Shown here: one piece after another, positions 27,801-34,311 of the stretch
How positions within the stretch are numbered: the stretch's first letter is position 1
Layout of the letters: the number at the start of each line of letters is the position of its first letter
Assembly (NCBI RefSeq): GCF_003113895.1
Contig: NZ_BDUD01000002.1
Span: 620,001-684,000, forward strand
Reading direction: 5' to 3'
Source of the DNA: Nostoc commune NIES-4072
GTDB lineage: Bacteria > Cyanobacteriota > Cyanobacteriia > Cyanobacteriales > Nostocaceae
Length of the DNA: 64,000 nucleotides
Notes under the pieces: model-generated
What the model saw: the letters and a program-made list of their open reading frames with translations, nothing else
Database searches by the model: none
Told to the model about the DNA's origin: nothing
Translations under genes and position numbers: made by a program

Positions 27801-28023
27801 TGATGCTGCGGAAATTCGTGTTGAGTTGGTATATGACAATGCCCAATGTATTCTGCGCGTTAAAGACGATGGACGGGGCTTTGGGGTTGCTACGATCCCA
27901 GTTGTTGGCGGATTTGGATTGCTGGGAATGAGCGAGAGGGCAGAACATCTTGGAGCGCAACTGAGTATTCAGAGCCAACCTGGGCAAGGAACAGAAATTG
28001 TTGTCATTGTCAATCGAGATTAA
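21895..28023 (+). CDS. Ser/Thr kinase - AAA ATPase - GAF/PAS - histidine kinase, 2042 aa
   Basis: A giant hybrid sensor common in Nostocales. Residues about 10-280 form a protein kinase (catalytic loop VIHKDINPGNIVF, IIDFGIA). About 300-650 form an AAA/STAND-like ATPase (Walker A GYAGIGKSAL, Walker B FLDDLQWID). A long helical TPR-like section follows to about 1330, then GAF (about 1360-1540), two PAS domains, and a NarX-type histidine kinase (H1853 in EIHDTLAQSF, N-box NAIKYADAAE, DDGRGFG). Two dispersed repeats add 16 and 9 residues in frame, in the GAF and the second PAS. It probably phosphorylates the response regulator 84 bases downstream. An ATG at 21925 is an alternative start. Confidence 0.9.
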   Translation: MPDYTLKSCSMITLPGIAVQNKIYESSNSLVYRGIRDDGVALIVKMLKLDYPSSQELTRYRQEYKITRSLNLEGVVKAYSQQDYQRTLVIILEDFGGESLEQWMHKRPDIFCPMPLSQFLSIAIDICDILGKIHAASVIHKDINPGNIVFNLDTGVVKIIDFGIATQFNRTNPSFKSPHVLEGTLAYLSPEQTGRMNRLLDYRTDFYSLGVTFYELFTGQLPFPITDVLELVHCHIAKHPIPPNEINTTIPKPVSDIILKLMAKNAENRYQSAWGIKADLEICVQQLEEIGQISSIQLGLQDVSEQFQIPQKLYGRDKEVAMLLAAFDRVACPESNRVVSLPNNSETTSQSEQRGKPKFQVEMMLVSGYAGIGKSALVQEIYKPITQKRGYFISGKFDQFGRNIPYSAITDALQKLVQQLLGEPDEQVQQWRSLLLTALGNNAQIIIDIIPEVELIIGKQSPVPSVGATEAQNRFHRIFGQFVRVFCSESHPLAIFLDDLQWIDSATLKLIELMLLDEQTKSLFLIGAYRDNEVNPTHPLALMLERLRKQGAVLQEIILTPLTLLPLSQLIAKTLHRNADIVRPLTELVLRKTEGNPFFVSEFLRMLHSENLLTFDAEDLSWQWNIAQIQAQDITDNVVELMLHKLKKLPENTQQILRLAACVGAEFNLDTLSIVCDQPPETVFQDLQTAIQIGLIQPLSELDENLLIQEYKFLHDRVQQAAYTLIDESQKKIVHLQIGRNLLGKTLPERLSDRLFEIVDHLNHGIEQVTDQLERNEIARLNLITGQKAKAAIAYNMARNYLAAGKVWLAASSWQTNYDLTLELCIETTEVAYLCGDFEQVEHWVAIVLQSGKTIVDIVKVYEVKIQTDIAQNQLLKAINTGLQVLQKLGISFPEKLSQSDIQLELNIIISRFDNEPIQNLIQLPEMAQPEKLAAMRILSRITLAAYHAAPDLVLLLVFKQVNLSIQYGNTFVSPFAYANFGLILCGMVGNIETGYEFGQLTLRLLAHLKIHSLKARTLFMVTNFITHWKEHIRETSKPFLEAYQSGLETGDLEFAAYCAFTYCLQLFIVGKELVEVEHEMATYCEAIYQIKQTTSLTWTQIFQQSVLNLMGCSVNPSRLVGESYNEENRLPHHEIEDAVILFLVHLNKLILCYVFSEYFQASENAAIAESHVIRVSATPLVPVHYFYSSLARLAIFPGSSAQAQEEILKNVAVIQEQMKQWAVYAPMNYLHKYHLVEAEIARVLGQLLEAEEFYEQAIQGARDNEYLQEEALAYELAAKHYLARGREKIAQTYMKEAHYCYERWGASAKVKDLETRYPQLFSQSSGMADVPIHKTSVTTSNHSPIAFDLAAVMKASLAISSEIELDKLLSSLMKILIENAGAQTGFLILENSGKWVIEASSEFNEGENVYATQVLQSIPTANHLPESIINYVIRTHECVILNDATREGNFINDQYIQHNQTQSILCLPMLNQGKLVGVLYLENKLAAGAFTPERFSVRASVPEALGDATRSQVLNLLSTQAAIAIENAKLYAKLRASESKMAQFLEAIPIGIGIMDAVGSPYYFNQKAIQLLGKGIDPSITLDQISEVYQIYLAGTDQKYPTEKLPGMRALSGEHTRIDDSEIRRNNVTIPVEAWGTPVFDEQGNVAYSITAVQDITERKQAEHLLANYNRTLEQQVAQRTAALQKSEAALRDVYDELRLREQELRLITDALPVLISYVDANQRYRFVNHTYEVWFNLSQDEILGKSVHELLGETVYQRVEPFINQVFEGQTVTLEAEIPFSLGKRCISATLIPDCNCPRGSAKGDRNAQVKGFYSLITDVSEQRNAALRERKRAEHASILEERNRMAREIHDTLAQSFTGILVQVGAATQVLADDIEATQAHLEIIDELARTGLAEARRSVSALRPQLLEDGNLHSALHRLVTQMRATADTALIYEIKGTAYSLPAEVENNLLRIGQEALTNAIKYADAAEIRVELVYDNAQCILRVKDDGRGFGVATIPVVGGFGLLGMSERAEHLGAQLSIQSQPGQGTEIVVIVNRD
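26379..26426. repeat. 48-nt dispersed repeat in the GAF domain, HIP1 site
   Basis: Removing the 48 bases rejoins GAGCG and ATCGCAAG as GAGCGATCGCAAG, a HIP1 site, and restores the usual TPERSQVLNLL of the family. The insert adds 16 residues (FSVRASVPEALGDATR) without a stop. It contains CGCAAGCGTGCCGGAGGC, familiar from other cyanobacterial dispersed repeats. Confidence 0.8.
27286..27312. repeat. 27-nt dispersed repeat in the second PAS domain, HIP1 site
   Basis: Removal gives GATTGCGATCGCAATGCT, again a HIP1 site, and reduces PDCNCPRGSAKGDRN to PDCDRN, the normal length of this loop. It is in frame, adding nine residues. Confidence 0.75.
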
Positions 28024-28107
28024 GAATTATTAAATAGGCAAGATCAGAAACGCAACGTGTAGTATTAGCTTAATTTCTCAGTTTGTACTTTCAATTTCTT
28101 CATAATT

Positions 28108-28737
28108 ATGAGCCAATCAACGAATATTCGGATTCTGATTGTTGATGATCATTCCATTGTCAGGCAAGGATTGGCAACCATCATTAACCGTGATCCAGAG
28201 ATGACAGTGATTGCTCAAGCAGAAGATGGACAACAAGCGATCGCTTTCTTTCGTGAATACCAACCAGATGTAACGCTGATGGATTTACGAATGCCCCAGA
28301 TGGCAGGAGTTGAAGCCATTACTGCTATTTGTGCTGAATTTAAAGCTGCTCGAATTGTTGTGCTGACAACCTACGATGGTGATGAAGATATTTATCGCGG
28401 ATTGCACGCAGGCGCTAAAGGATATTTGCTCAAAGATGCTAAACCCAACGAACTTCTGAGTGCCATTCGCACAATTCATCGCGGTCAGCAGTATATTCCA
28501 CCCGAAGTAGGGGCAAAACTGGTGCAGAGGATGAGCAATCCTGAACTGAGTGAGCGAGAACTAGATGTACTCCGTTTAATGGCGCAAGGAATGAGTAATT
28601 TAGAAATTAGCAGTACTTTGAGTATCGGTGAAAGCACCGTCAAATCTCACGTTAATCGAATTTTAAGTAAATTGGGAGTGAACGATCGCACTCAAGCCGT
28701 GATTATTGCTGTTAAACGAGGGATTGTCAATTTGTAA
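28108..28737 (+). CDS. NarL/LuxR-family response regulator, 209 aa
   Basis: A receiver domain (residues about 6-122) with the acidic pair DD near position 13, phospho-acceptor Asp59 (TLMDLRMP), Thr88 (VLTTYDG) and Lys110 (LLKDAKP). It is followed by a LuxR-type HTH (LSERELDVLRLMAQGMSNLEI, then STVKSHVNRILSKLGV). It lies directly downstream of the hybrid kinase and is surely its partner. Targets are unknown; the secreted Cys-tail gene and the oxidoreductase island that follow on the same strand are candidates. Length is normal for the family. Confidence 0.95.
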   Translation: MSQSTNIRILIVDDHSIVRQGLATIINRDPEMTVIAQAEDGQQAIAFFREYQPDVTLMDLRMPQMAGVEAITAICAEFKAARIVVLTTYDGDEDIYRGLHAGAKGYLLKDAKPNELLSAIRTIHRGQQYIPPEVGAKLVQRMSNPELSERELDVLRLMAQGMSNLEISSTLSIGESTVKSHVNRILSKLGVNDRTQAVIIAVKRGIVNL

Positions 28738-28979
28738 GGAAGTTGTACTAAAGTTCAAATTTAGATTCCAACTTTAGTTGGAGCCAACATTCCATTTATA
28801 TATGGACTGATTTATCAATCACTCTATTGAGTAAAAGTTTCAACTTTTAGGGGACGACAAGAACCGAGTTAGTTGCATATATTTATAGACAAAGCCTCCA
28901 AAGCTTCAACAAAAGTATGTAAACATTTAGTTGCTCACTGGCGGCGATTTAGAATTAGTAAAAAAGGCGGAATACAATT

Positions 28980-29258
28980 ATGGATGTTTGGAATTTGGCT
29001 AAAGGTTTAGGAGTCGTAATCGTTAGCGCAATAGCTTTCTCTGGAAACTCTGCTATTGCCAAAATCAATCAGGGTGTGACTCTAAATAATAATCTGAATG
29101 CACCTACCTTAAACACAGCGATTAAAAAGCACAATACATTAGGAGACGATGCCCTGAAAATTAATTACAGCATCAAACAAACTCAATCTCAAAATAGAAA
29201 TGCTGCTCTAGATAAGAAAAAAACTTTGCTAGCAGGCTGTTACCGTTCGTGTTTTTAA
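28980..29258 (+). CDS. Small secreted protein with CYRSCF tail, 92 aa
   Basis: Residues 1-27 are a clear signal peptide (WNLAKGLGVVIVSAIAFSG, cleavage after NSAIA). The mature part is Asn/Lys-rich and ends LLAGCYRSCF, with its only two cysteines in the last seven residues. A disulfide or thioether-modified C-terminus is possible. I do not recognise the family. It follows the response regulator by 240 bases and precedes a DsbA-like protein, with a 178-bp MITE inserted directly after its stop. Confidence 0.55.
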   Translation: MDVWNLAKGLGVVIVSAIAFSGNSAIAKINQGVTLNNNLNAPTLNTAIKKHNTLGDDALKINYSIKQTQSQNRNAALDKKKTLLAGCYRSCF

Positions 29259-29264
29259 GCCTTA

Positions 29265-29442
29265 GAGGATGTTTGAAAAGTATTTTTGGTAACTTCTGAG
29301 GCTTGGAAACCTAACCCCCTTACCTACAAGGGAATGAGAGTTTCAAAGCCTCTCGACCCTTGTCTAACGACAGGCTAACGCCAACGGGGAGAGGAATGGA
29401 AGCGGGGTTTCTGGTATACTTTACAATTTTTCAAACATCCTC
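29265..29442. mobile_element. 178-bp MITE with TTA target duplication
   Basis: Ends GAGGATGTTTGAAAA (29265-29279) and TTTTCAAACATCCTC (29428-29442) are perfect inverted repeats, flanked by TTA on both sides (29262-29264, 29443-29445). A three-base TNA duplication fits mobilisation by an IS5-type element. It has no coding capacity. It inserted just after the stop of the secreted Cys-tail gene. Confidence 0.8.
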
Positions 29443-29662
29443 TTAGCGTTTTTTATTTCACACAGATCCCAAAAAGTTAATAAGTAGGTGGGCATAAATA
29501 TATAAATATAGATGTGTATAGATGTGTTACATTTCGTTAACGCACCATCTAATTTTCTTCTGAATGACTTAGACCTTTCCAAAAACTAGATTTTAGCTCA
29601 GGTAGTACAAGGATTTCAGAAGAGATCACTGGCGATGAGCATTTTCTTCTTCGGAGGTCTCA

Positions 29663-30220
29663 GTGAGTTTTGAGAGTGATCGCAGTTTGTTATTCGTCCC
29701 ACCTTCAACACAAGATCACATAAAAGGTGTGCTGAATGCCACAGTAGTGCTTGTGATGTATGGGGACTATGAATGTTCTCAGAATGCGGACGTTTACAGG
29801 CTGATTAGAGTCATTGGGCGACAGCTTAGTGTTTCTTTGGGGGAGAATTATTTGTGCTTCATTTTCCGTCATTTTCCACAGATAGAGATTCATTCTCATG
29901 CTCAACGTGCGGCTGAAGCAGCTGAAGCGGCTGCTGTCCAAGGTCAATTTTGGACAATGCATGAAATGCTGTTCAGCTATCAACAAGAGTTGGGAAATGG
30001 CTATCTCGTGGAGTATGCCAATAATCTAGGACTTGATATTTCCAAATTTCTGCAAGATATATCTAAAAAAGTCTACGTCGATCGCATCAATGAAGATATT
30101 GAAAGTGGATTATACAGTGGAGTAACGGCTGCCCCAGCACTGTTTATTAATGGAATTCGGTATCTTGAACGCTGGACTGTTGAGCAGATAATGGCAGCTA
30201 TTGTTGCTGCAAATGATTAA
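29663..30220 (+). CDS. DsbA-like thioredoxin-fold protein lacking the CxxC pair
   Basis: 185 aa from a GTG with GGAGG upstream. It has the DsbA/NhaA-tail layout: a strand (TVVLVMYGDYEC), the inserted helical domain (AAEAAEAAAVQGQFWTMHEM), and the cis-Pro loop (GVTAAPALFING). Where family members have CPYC or CPFC this one has C38-S-Q-N, so only one active-site Cys remains. It cannot do ordinary disulfide exchange; it could be glutathione-transferase-like or a chaperone. There is no signal peptide, so it is probably cytosolic. Related proteins occur in Nostocales. Confidence 0.8.
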   Translation: MSFESDRSLLFVPPSTQDHIKGVLNATVVLVMYGDYECSQNADVYRLIRVIGRQLSVSLGENYLCFIFRHFPQIEIHSHAQRAAEAAEAAAVQGQFWTMHEMLFSYQQELGNGYLVEYANNLGLDISKFLQDISKKVYVDRINEDIESGLYSGVTAAPALFINGIRYLERWTVEQIMAAIVAAND

Positions 30221-30334
30221 GGTTTTTGATTCTTATCCCAACAAGTATTTCATCGGGGAGTATTTCATAATTTCTATACGGACAACAAGAATCAGAGATT
30301 TCAGCAATTTAGCAAGAATACAGAGGCGATCGCA

Positions 30335-31147
30335 ATGATAGTTTTTACATGGAAAAAAGTTCAAAAATTGTTGCTGTGGTTATTTGCATTAAGTGTTGTC
30401 GTTAGAATATCAATGCATCCAACACCAGCCACCTCCAAGGAATTACCTCAAGCGTCCAACTCTAAACCTGCGATCGTTCTCGTTCATGGGGCTTATGCTG
30501 ACGGTACATCATGGCAACACGTCATTCCATTGTTAGAGCAGGATGGCTACAGAGTGACTGCTGTGCAGATTCCGCTCACCTCACTTGCTGATGATGTGGC
30601 AACGACCAAGCGGGTGATTAATAATCAAAAAGGTTCTGTTGTATTAGTTGGACATTCCTATGGTGGAAATGTGATTACGGGTGCGGCGGCTGGCAATCCA
30701 CAGGTGAAAGCTCTGGTTTATGTTAATGCTTTCGCACCAGATGTCGGTGAAAAGACGAGTGATTTGAATAAAAGGTACGCACCACCTCCGATTAGTACGG
30801 CAATTGTATCTGATGCTGCAAACTTTCTCTATATTGATCGCGGGAAGTTTCACGAATTTTTTGCCCAAGACGTATCAAAAGCTGAAGCACGAGTGATGGC
30901 AGCAACCCAAAAGCCGATCGCCAGCGCAGCCTTTGAGCAATCAGTGACTGAAATTGCCTGGAAAACGATCCCTTCCTGGTTTCTGGTGACTCAAAGTGAT
31001 CGCGCCATCAACCCTGAACTTCAACGATTTATGGCTAAACGGATTAATGCTAAGACAACCGAAGTTAACTCCAGTCATGTTCCTTTTATCTCTCATCCAA
31101 AAGAAGTTACCAAAGTGATTGAAGCAGCTAGCACTGCTGTGAAGTAA
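30335..31147 (+). CDS. Secreted alpha/beta hydrolase, 270 aa
   Basis: An N-terminal hydrophobic segment (KLLLWLFALSVVVRISM) serves as signal peptide or anchor. The hydrolase core follows: oxyanion strand IVLVHGAYADG, nucleophile elbow GHSYGG (Ser), and the catalytic His in SSHVPFISHP. It resembles the salicylate-esterase/AB-hydrolase-6 type of small esterases. The substrate is unknown. It is the first enzyme of the catabolic island and has its own upstream HIP1-containing spacer. Confidence 0.85.
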   Translation: MIVFTWKKVQKLLLWLFALSVVVRISMHPTPATSKELPQASNSKPAIVLVHGAYADGTSWQHVIPLLEQDGYRVTAVQIPLTSLADDVATTKRVINNQKGSVVLVGHSYGGNVITGAAAGNPQVKALVYVNAFAPDVGEKTSDLNKRYAPPPISTAIVSDAANFLYIDRGKFHEFFAQDVSKAEARVMAATQKPIASAAFEQSVTEIAWKTIPSWFLVTQSDRAINPELQRFMAKRINAKTTEVNSSHVPFISHPKEVTKVIEAASTAVK

Positions 31148-31290
31148 TCCCAATTTTAAGAGAAGAAGTTTTTCGGTACATACAAATAGAACAGACCTAA
31201 TTATCCTACTAAAAGGGGTTTAAAACCCCATCCCCAAGACATACAGCTTGTGAGAGTGTTGGGGTCTAAATCCCCATCACAAAACGTAAT

Positions 31291-31439
31291 GGGAGCAACG
31301 CGATTTTGTGAGGTGCTAAAATCTGGGACGTATATAGCTTGTTTCAGGATGCGATCGCAACTAAAAAACCAGATTTTGTTGAGAATATAGGGGTGTAATT
31401 GAGAACTAAACCCCGATCTCACTTTTTCGCGTTGCTCCC
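31291..31439. mobile_element. 149-bp MITE, intact, 9-bp target duplication
   Basis: Starts GGGAGCAACGCGA and ends TCGCGTTGCTCCC; AAACGTAAT precedes it (31282-31290) and follows it (31440-31448). This is the reference copy for the family: same length as 15549-15697 and inverted relative to it. It sits in a repeat-rich spacer (31200-31548) with GGGGTTTAAAACCCC and GGGGTCTAAATCCCC hairpins to the left and CGAATTGCGAA repeats to the right. Confidence 0.9.
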
Positions 31440-31873
31440 AAACGTAATTGCGAATTGCGAACTTGTACTGAGTTTCGACTACGCTCAACTACCGCGTAGT
31501 CGAAGTATTGCGAATTGCGAATTGTTTAAGACTCTAGGAGATGCGATCGTGCCGACTCAAAATACAAGTATCACTGAAGTTGATGGCAGTCAACCCTTAC
31601 TGCATCAACATGGATATGAAATTCAGCAGTATGGGACTCTTCGTGATTTGCCAATTGTTCTCAGCCCCCAGTGCCCGCAGCCAAAGCTGTGTTTTAGTCA
31701 ATCAAATTTTGGCAGATACGATTATTCTCTATCACCTTTACAAGAAACATCACTGGTTGATGCGCGGACATACGTTTTATCAACTACATCTGTTGCTCGA
31801 CAAACACGCCAGCGAACAAATTGAGTTAATTGATGCACTGGGTGAACGGGTACAAACACTGGGAGGTGTGGCG

Positions 31874-31900
31874 TAGACGCTTTGCGGCTTGTCGTCAGAC
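31874..31900. repeat. 27-nt dispersed repeat with TAG in dps, HIP1 site
   Basis: GTGGCG and ATCGCTGAC rejoin to GTGGCGATCGCTGAC when the insert is removed, a HIP1 site. The insert opens with an in-frame TAG and contains TTTGCGGCTTGTCGTCAGAC, a typical small dispersed repeat. It enters at the same point of the octamer (GCG then ATCGC) as the one in CyRepA1 at 9833. Confidence 0.85.
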
Positions 31901-31940
31901 ATCGCTGACCCACGTCATGTGGCAGAAGTCACTAAGATTA

Positions 31941-32209
31941 ACCCGGATTTCTCACCACATCTCGATTAAGCCTGCGCTTGAGCAGAGGAGCAGGGGAGCA
32001 GGGGAGCAGAGGAGAGTTCAATGTGCCTTGTTCTTTCCCCTCTCCCGGATTTCTCACCACATCTCGATTAAGCCTGCGCTTGAGCAGAGGAGCAGGGGAG
32101 CAGGGGAGCAGAGGAGAGTTCAATGTGCCTTGTTCTTTCCCCTCTGCCCCTCTGCCCCTCTGCCCCTCTGCCCATCCTTCCCCTCAAGCTTGTGAGAAAT
32201 GCGGGATTA
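31941..32209. repeat. 269-nt repeat insertion with a 102-bp tandem duplication
   Basis: Flanked by GATTA (31936-31940 and 32205-32209). Imperfect inverted ends: CCCGGATTTCTCACC on the left and TGTGAGAAATGCGGG on the right. Inside are two exact-looking 102-bp units (31942-32043, 32044-32145) with GAGCAGGGGAGCAGGGGAGC purine runs, then a CCCCTCTGCCCCTCTGCC run that would pair with them. It interrupts dps between VTKI and KRPPNG. Confidence 0.8.
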
Positions 32210-32549
32210 AGCGTCCGCCCAATGGTGTTGAGGAAGTACCTGTGATGTTGTCGCGGTTACTGGAAGCCCACGAGTTAATCATTGGGGAATTGAGAGTGGC
32301 GATCGATAAAACAGCAGCGAATCAAGATAGTGGTACTAACGATTTGTTAGTGAGCCAAGTCCTGCGAACCAATGAGACGCAAGTTTGGTTTCTGGCAGAA
32401 CATTTGGTGGATACACCATTGGTACGCAGTTAAATTCAGCAGATCGGGCGTTGTAAATGAATAACTAACAGTATTTCAGCGATCGCTCTTTAAATCAGTT
32501 CATTCTTGACTCCATTTATCCATTGTAGATAACAGAGGAAAAGAACTTT

Positions 32550-34103
32550 ATGACTAATTATGACTACATTGTAATTGGTGCAGGTTCAGCAGGATGCGTT
32601 GTTGCCAATCGTCTGACAGAAGACAGCGACACAACTGTGTTACTACTTGAAGCGGGTAATCCCGATACGAAACCAGAAATTCACATCCCAGCGCAATGTC
32701 TCAGTCTACTAGGTTCTGAGGTGGACTGGAGCTATTTCTCTGAACCAGAACCCTACTTGAATAACCGCAAAATCTTTTGTCCTCGTGGCAAAGTCCTGGG
32801 CGGCAGCAGTTCGATTAATATCATGATTTATCTGCGGGGTAATTCTCACGATTATGACCACTGGCAGTCATTGGGCAATCCCGGTTGGTCGTACCTTGAT
32901 GTCTTGCCCTACTTCAAGAAATCAGAAAACTTCTCACGAGGCGCGTCTAAATTTCACGGGGTCGATGGAGAGTTGAGCGTCACCGATCTGATTGCGCCTG
33001 CTGTGGTATCCCAACGTTTTGTAGACGCAGCAGTGGAACTAGGATATGACCACAATTCCGATCCCAATGGAATGCAGCAGTTAGGAGCAGGACTCTATCA
33101 GTTGACGATCAAGGATGGTAAGCGCCACAGCGCGGCCGCTGCCTTCCTGTTACCCATTTTCCAGCGTCCCAATTTGACTGTAACCACAAAAGCGTTGGTA
33201 ACTCGCTTGTTGTTTGAGGGTACTCGCACTATTGGGGTAGAATACCTGCACGAGGACATGCTGCACCAGGTTAGGGTAAACTCCGAAGTGATTTTAAGTG
33301 CTGGCGCGTTCGATTCGCCCAAGCTGCTGATGCTTTCCGGTATTGGTGATGCAGAACACCTGCAAACTTTGGGAATTCCGGTAGTGGCTGATTTGCCGGG
33401 TGTCGGTCAAAACCTCCAAGACCATCCTGTCGTGTCCGTGGCACACGAGGCAACTCAGGATTTACACACGGCAAGCAGCAGTAGTGTCGCTGAAGCTGGC
33501 TTGTTTTTGCATACTCCGGGTAATCTGGATGCCGCGCCAGATTTACAGTTTCTCTTCGGCCCGGTTGTGTTGGCACCGCCTGGTTATGCCCACTCTGGTT
33601 TAGGATTTACAAGTTTCGTCTGTTTAACTCATCCTCAAAACATTGGTAGTGTCAGTTTGCGTTCCCCCGACCCCAAAGACACACCGATGATTCAAATGAA
33701 CTTTCTCCAAAGTGAAACTGATGTACAAAAGTTAGTTGTCGGGATTAAATTACTCCGTAACTTGTTCGGTGCAAGTGCTTTGGATGAGTTTCGCGGTAAG
33801 GAAATCGCTCCGGGTGCTGACAAGCAGAGTGATGCAGCACTCGAAGCTTACATTCGGGACACTTGCAGCACTGTGTGGCATCCGGTTGGCACTTGCAAAA
33901 TGGGCATTGACCCAATGGCAGTGGTCGATCCTGAGTTGCGAGTACATGGGGTTGAGGGATTGCGAGTTGTTGATGCCTCCATCATGCCAACAATCACCAC
34001 GGGAAATACGAACGCACCGACCATCATGATTGGTGAGAAAGCAGCAGATTTAATTAAAGCGGAGAGGTGCAAGCCTTCGGCGGTCAGCTCTTATCTGGCG
34101 TAA
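32550..34103 (+). CDS. GMC-family FAD oxidoreductase (copy 1), 517 aa
   Basis: Glucose-methanol-choline oxidoreductase. The N-terminal FAD site is G10-A-G-S-A-G, followed by VLLLEAGN, then the GMC signature RGKVLGGSSSINIMIYLRG and [15 protein letters not shown]. The C-terminal end has the catalytic His in [10 protein letters not shown] and the Asn partner in [15 protein letters not shown]. It oxidises an alcohol (choline-, aryl- or polyethylene-glycol-like) to an aldehyde, electron acceptor unknown. AGAGGAAAAG precedes the ATG. A close paralogue follows at 34312, pointing to tandem duplication. It is cytosolic with no signal peptide. Confidence 0.95.
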   Translation: MTNYDYIVIGAGSAGCVVANRLTEDSDTTVLLLEAGNPDTKPEIHIPAQCLSLLGSEVDWSYFSEPEPYLNNRKIFCPRGKVLGGSSSINIMIYLRGNSHDYDHWQSLGNPGWSYLDVLPYFKKSENFSRGASKFHGVDGELSVTDLIAPAVVSQRFVDAAVELGYDHNSDPNGMQQLGAGLYQLTIKDGKRHSAAAAFLLPIFQRPNLTVTTKALVTRLLFEGTRTIGVEYLHEDMLHQVRVNSEVILSAGAFDSPKLLMLSGIGDAEHLQTLGIPVVADLPGVGQNLQDHPVVSVAHEATQDLHTASSSSVAEAGLFLHTPGNLDAAPDLQFLFGPVVLAPPGYAHSGLGFTSFVCLTHPQNIGSVSLRSPDPKDTPMIQMNFLQSETDVQKLVVGIKLLRNLFGASALDEFRGKEIAPGADKQSDAALEAYIRDTCSTVWHPVGTCKMGIDPMAVVDPELRVHGVEGLRVVDASIMPTITTGNTNAPTIMIGEKAADLIKAERCKPSAVSSYLA

Positions 34104-34311
34104 CAATCCTCACCAAGAACCCGAACGGTCTGATTGTCCATATTGCAATTCATCATCGCCCCCTCAGTGCCGTACTCTGTTTCTCTATCGAGATACGTGA
34201 CCGTCTGAAGAGCAAGATCAAGCCGGACTATTTCTACGCAGGAAAGTAGGGCTACTTCTGTCCATCCCTAGTTCCATCAATTCGTTGCAGACAGCAAAGG
34301 AGAGTTTCGTG

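Larger units (their letters stand above)
31549..32433 (+). pseudogene. dps: dps-type ferritin pseudogene, three lesions
   Basis: A Dps-family miniferritin can be rebuilt: GTG start giving VPTQNTSITEVDG, then ILADTIILYHLYKKHHWLMRG with the ferroxidase His, then LLDKHASEQIELIDALGERV, then EEVPVMLSRLLEAHELIIGE and VLRTNETQVWFLAEHL. Three lesions break it: an extra C in CCCCC (31665-31669), a 27-base repeat with TAG in a HIP1 site (31874-31900), and a 269-base repeat insertion (31941-32209) with a GATTA duplication. Removing all three gives one open frame, so decay is recent. Dps proteins protect DNA from iron and peroxide; this copy is surely dead. Confidence 0.9.

Noticed and set aside
31399..31824. 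141-codon ORF upstream of dps
   Set aside because: Its middle part is the first frame of dps, and the rest is MITE and repeat sequence.
31942..32145. CRISPR-like tandem repeat
   Set aside because: Only two abutting 102-bp units without unique spacers, inside a mobile repeat; not a CRISPR array.
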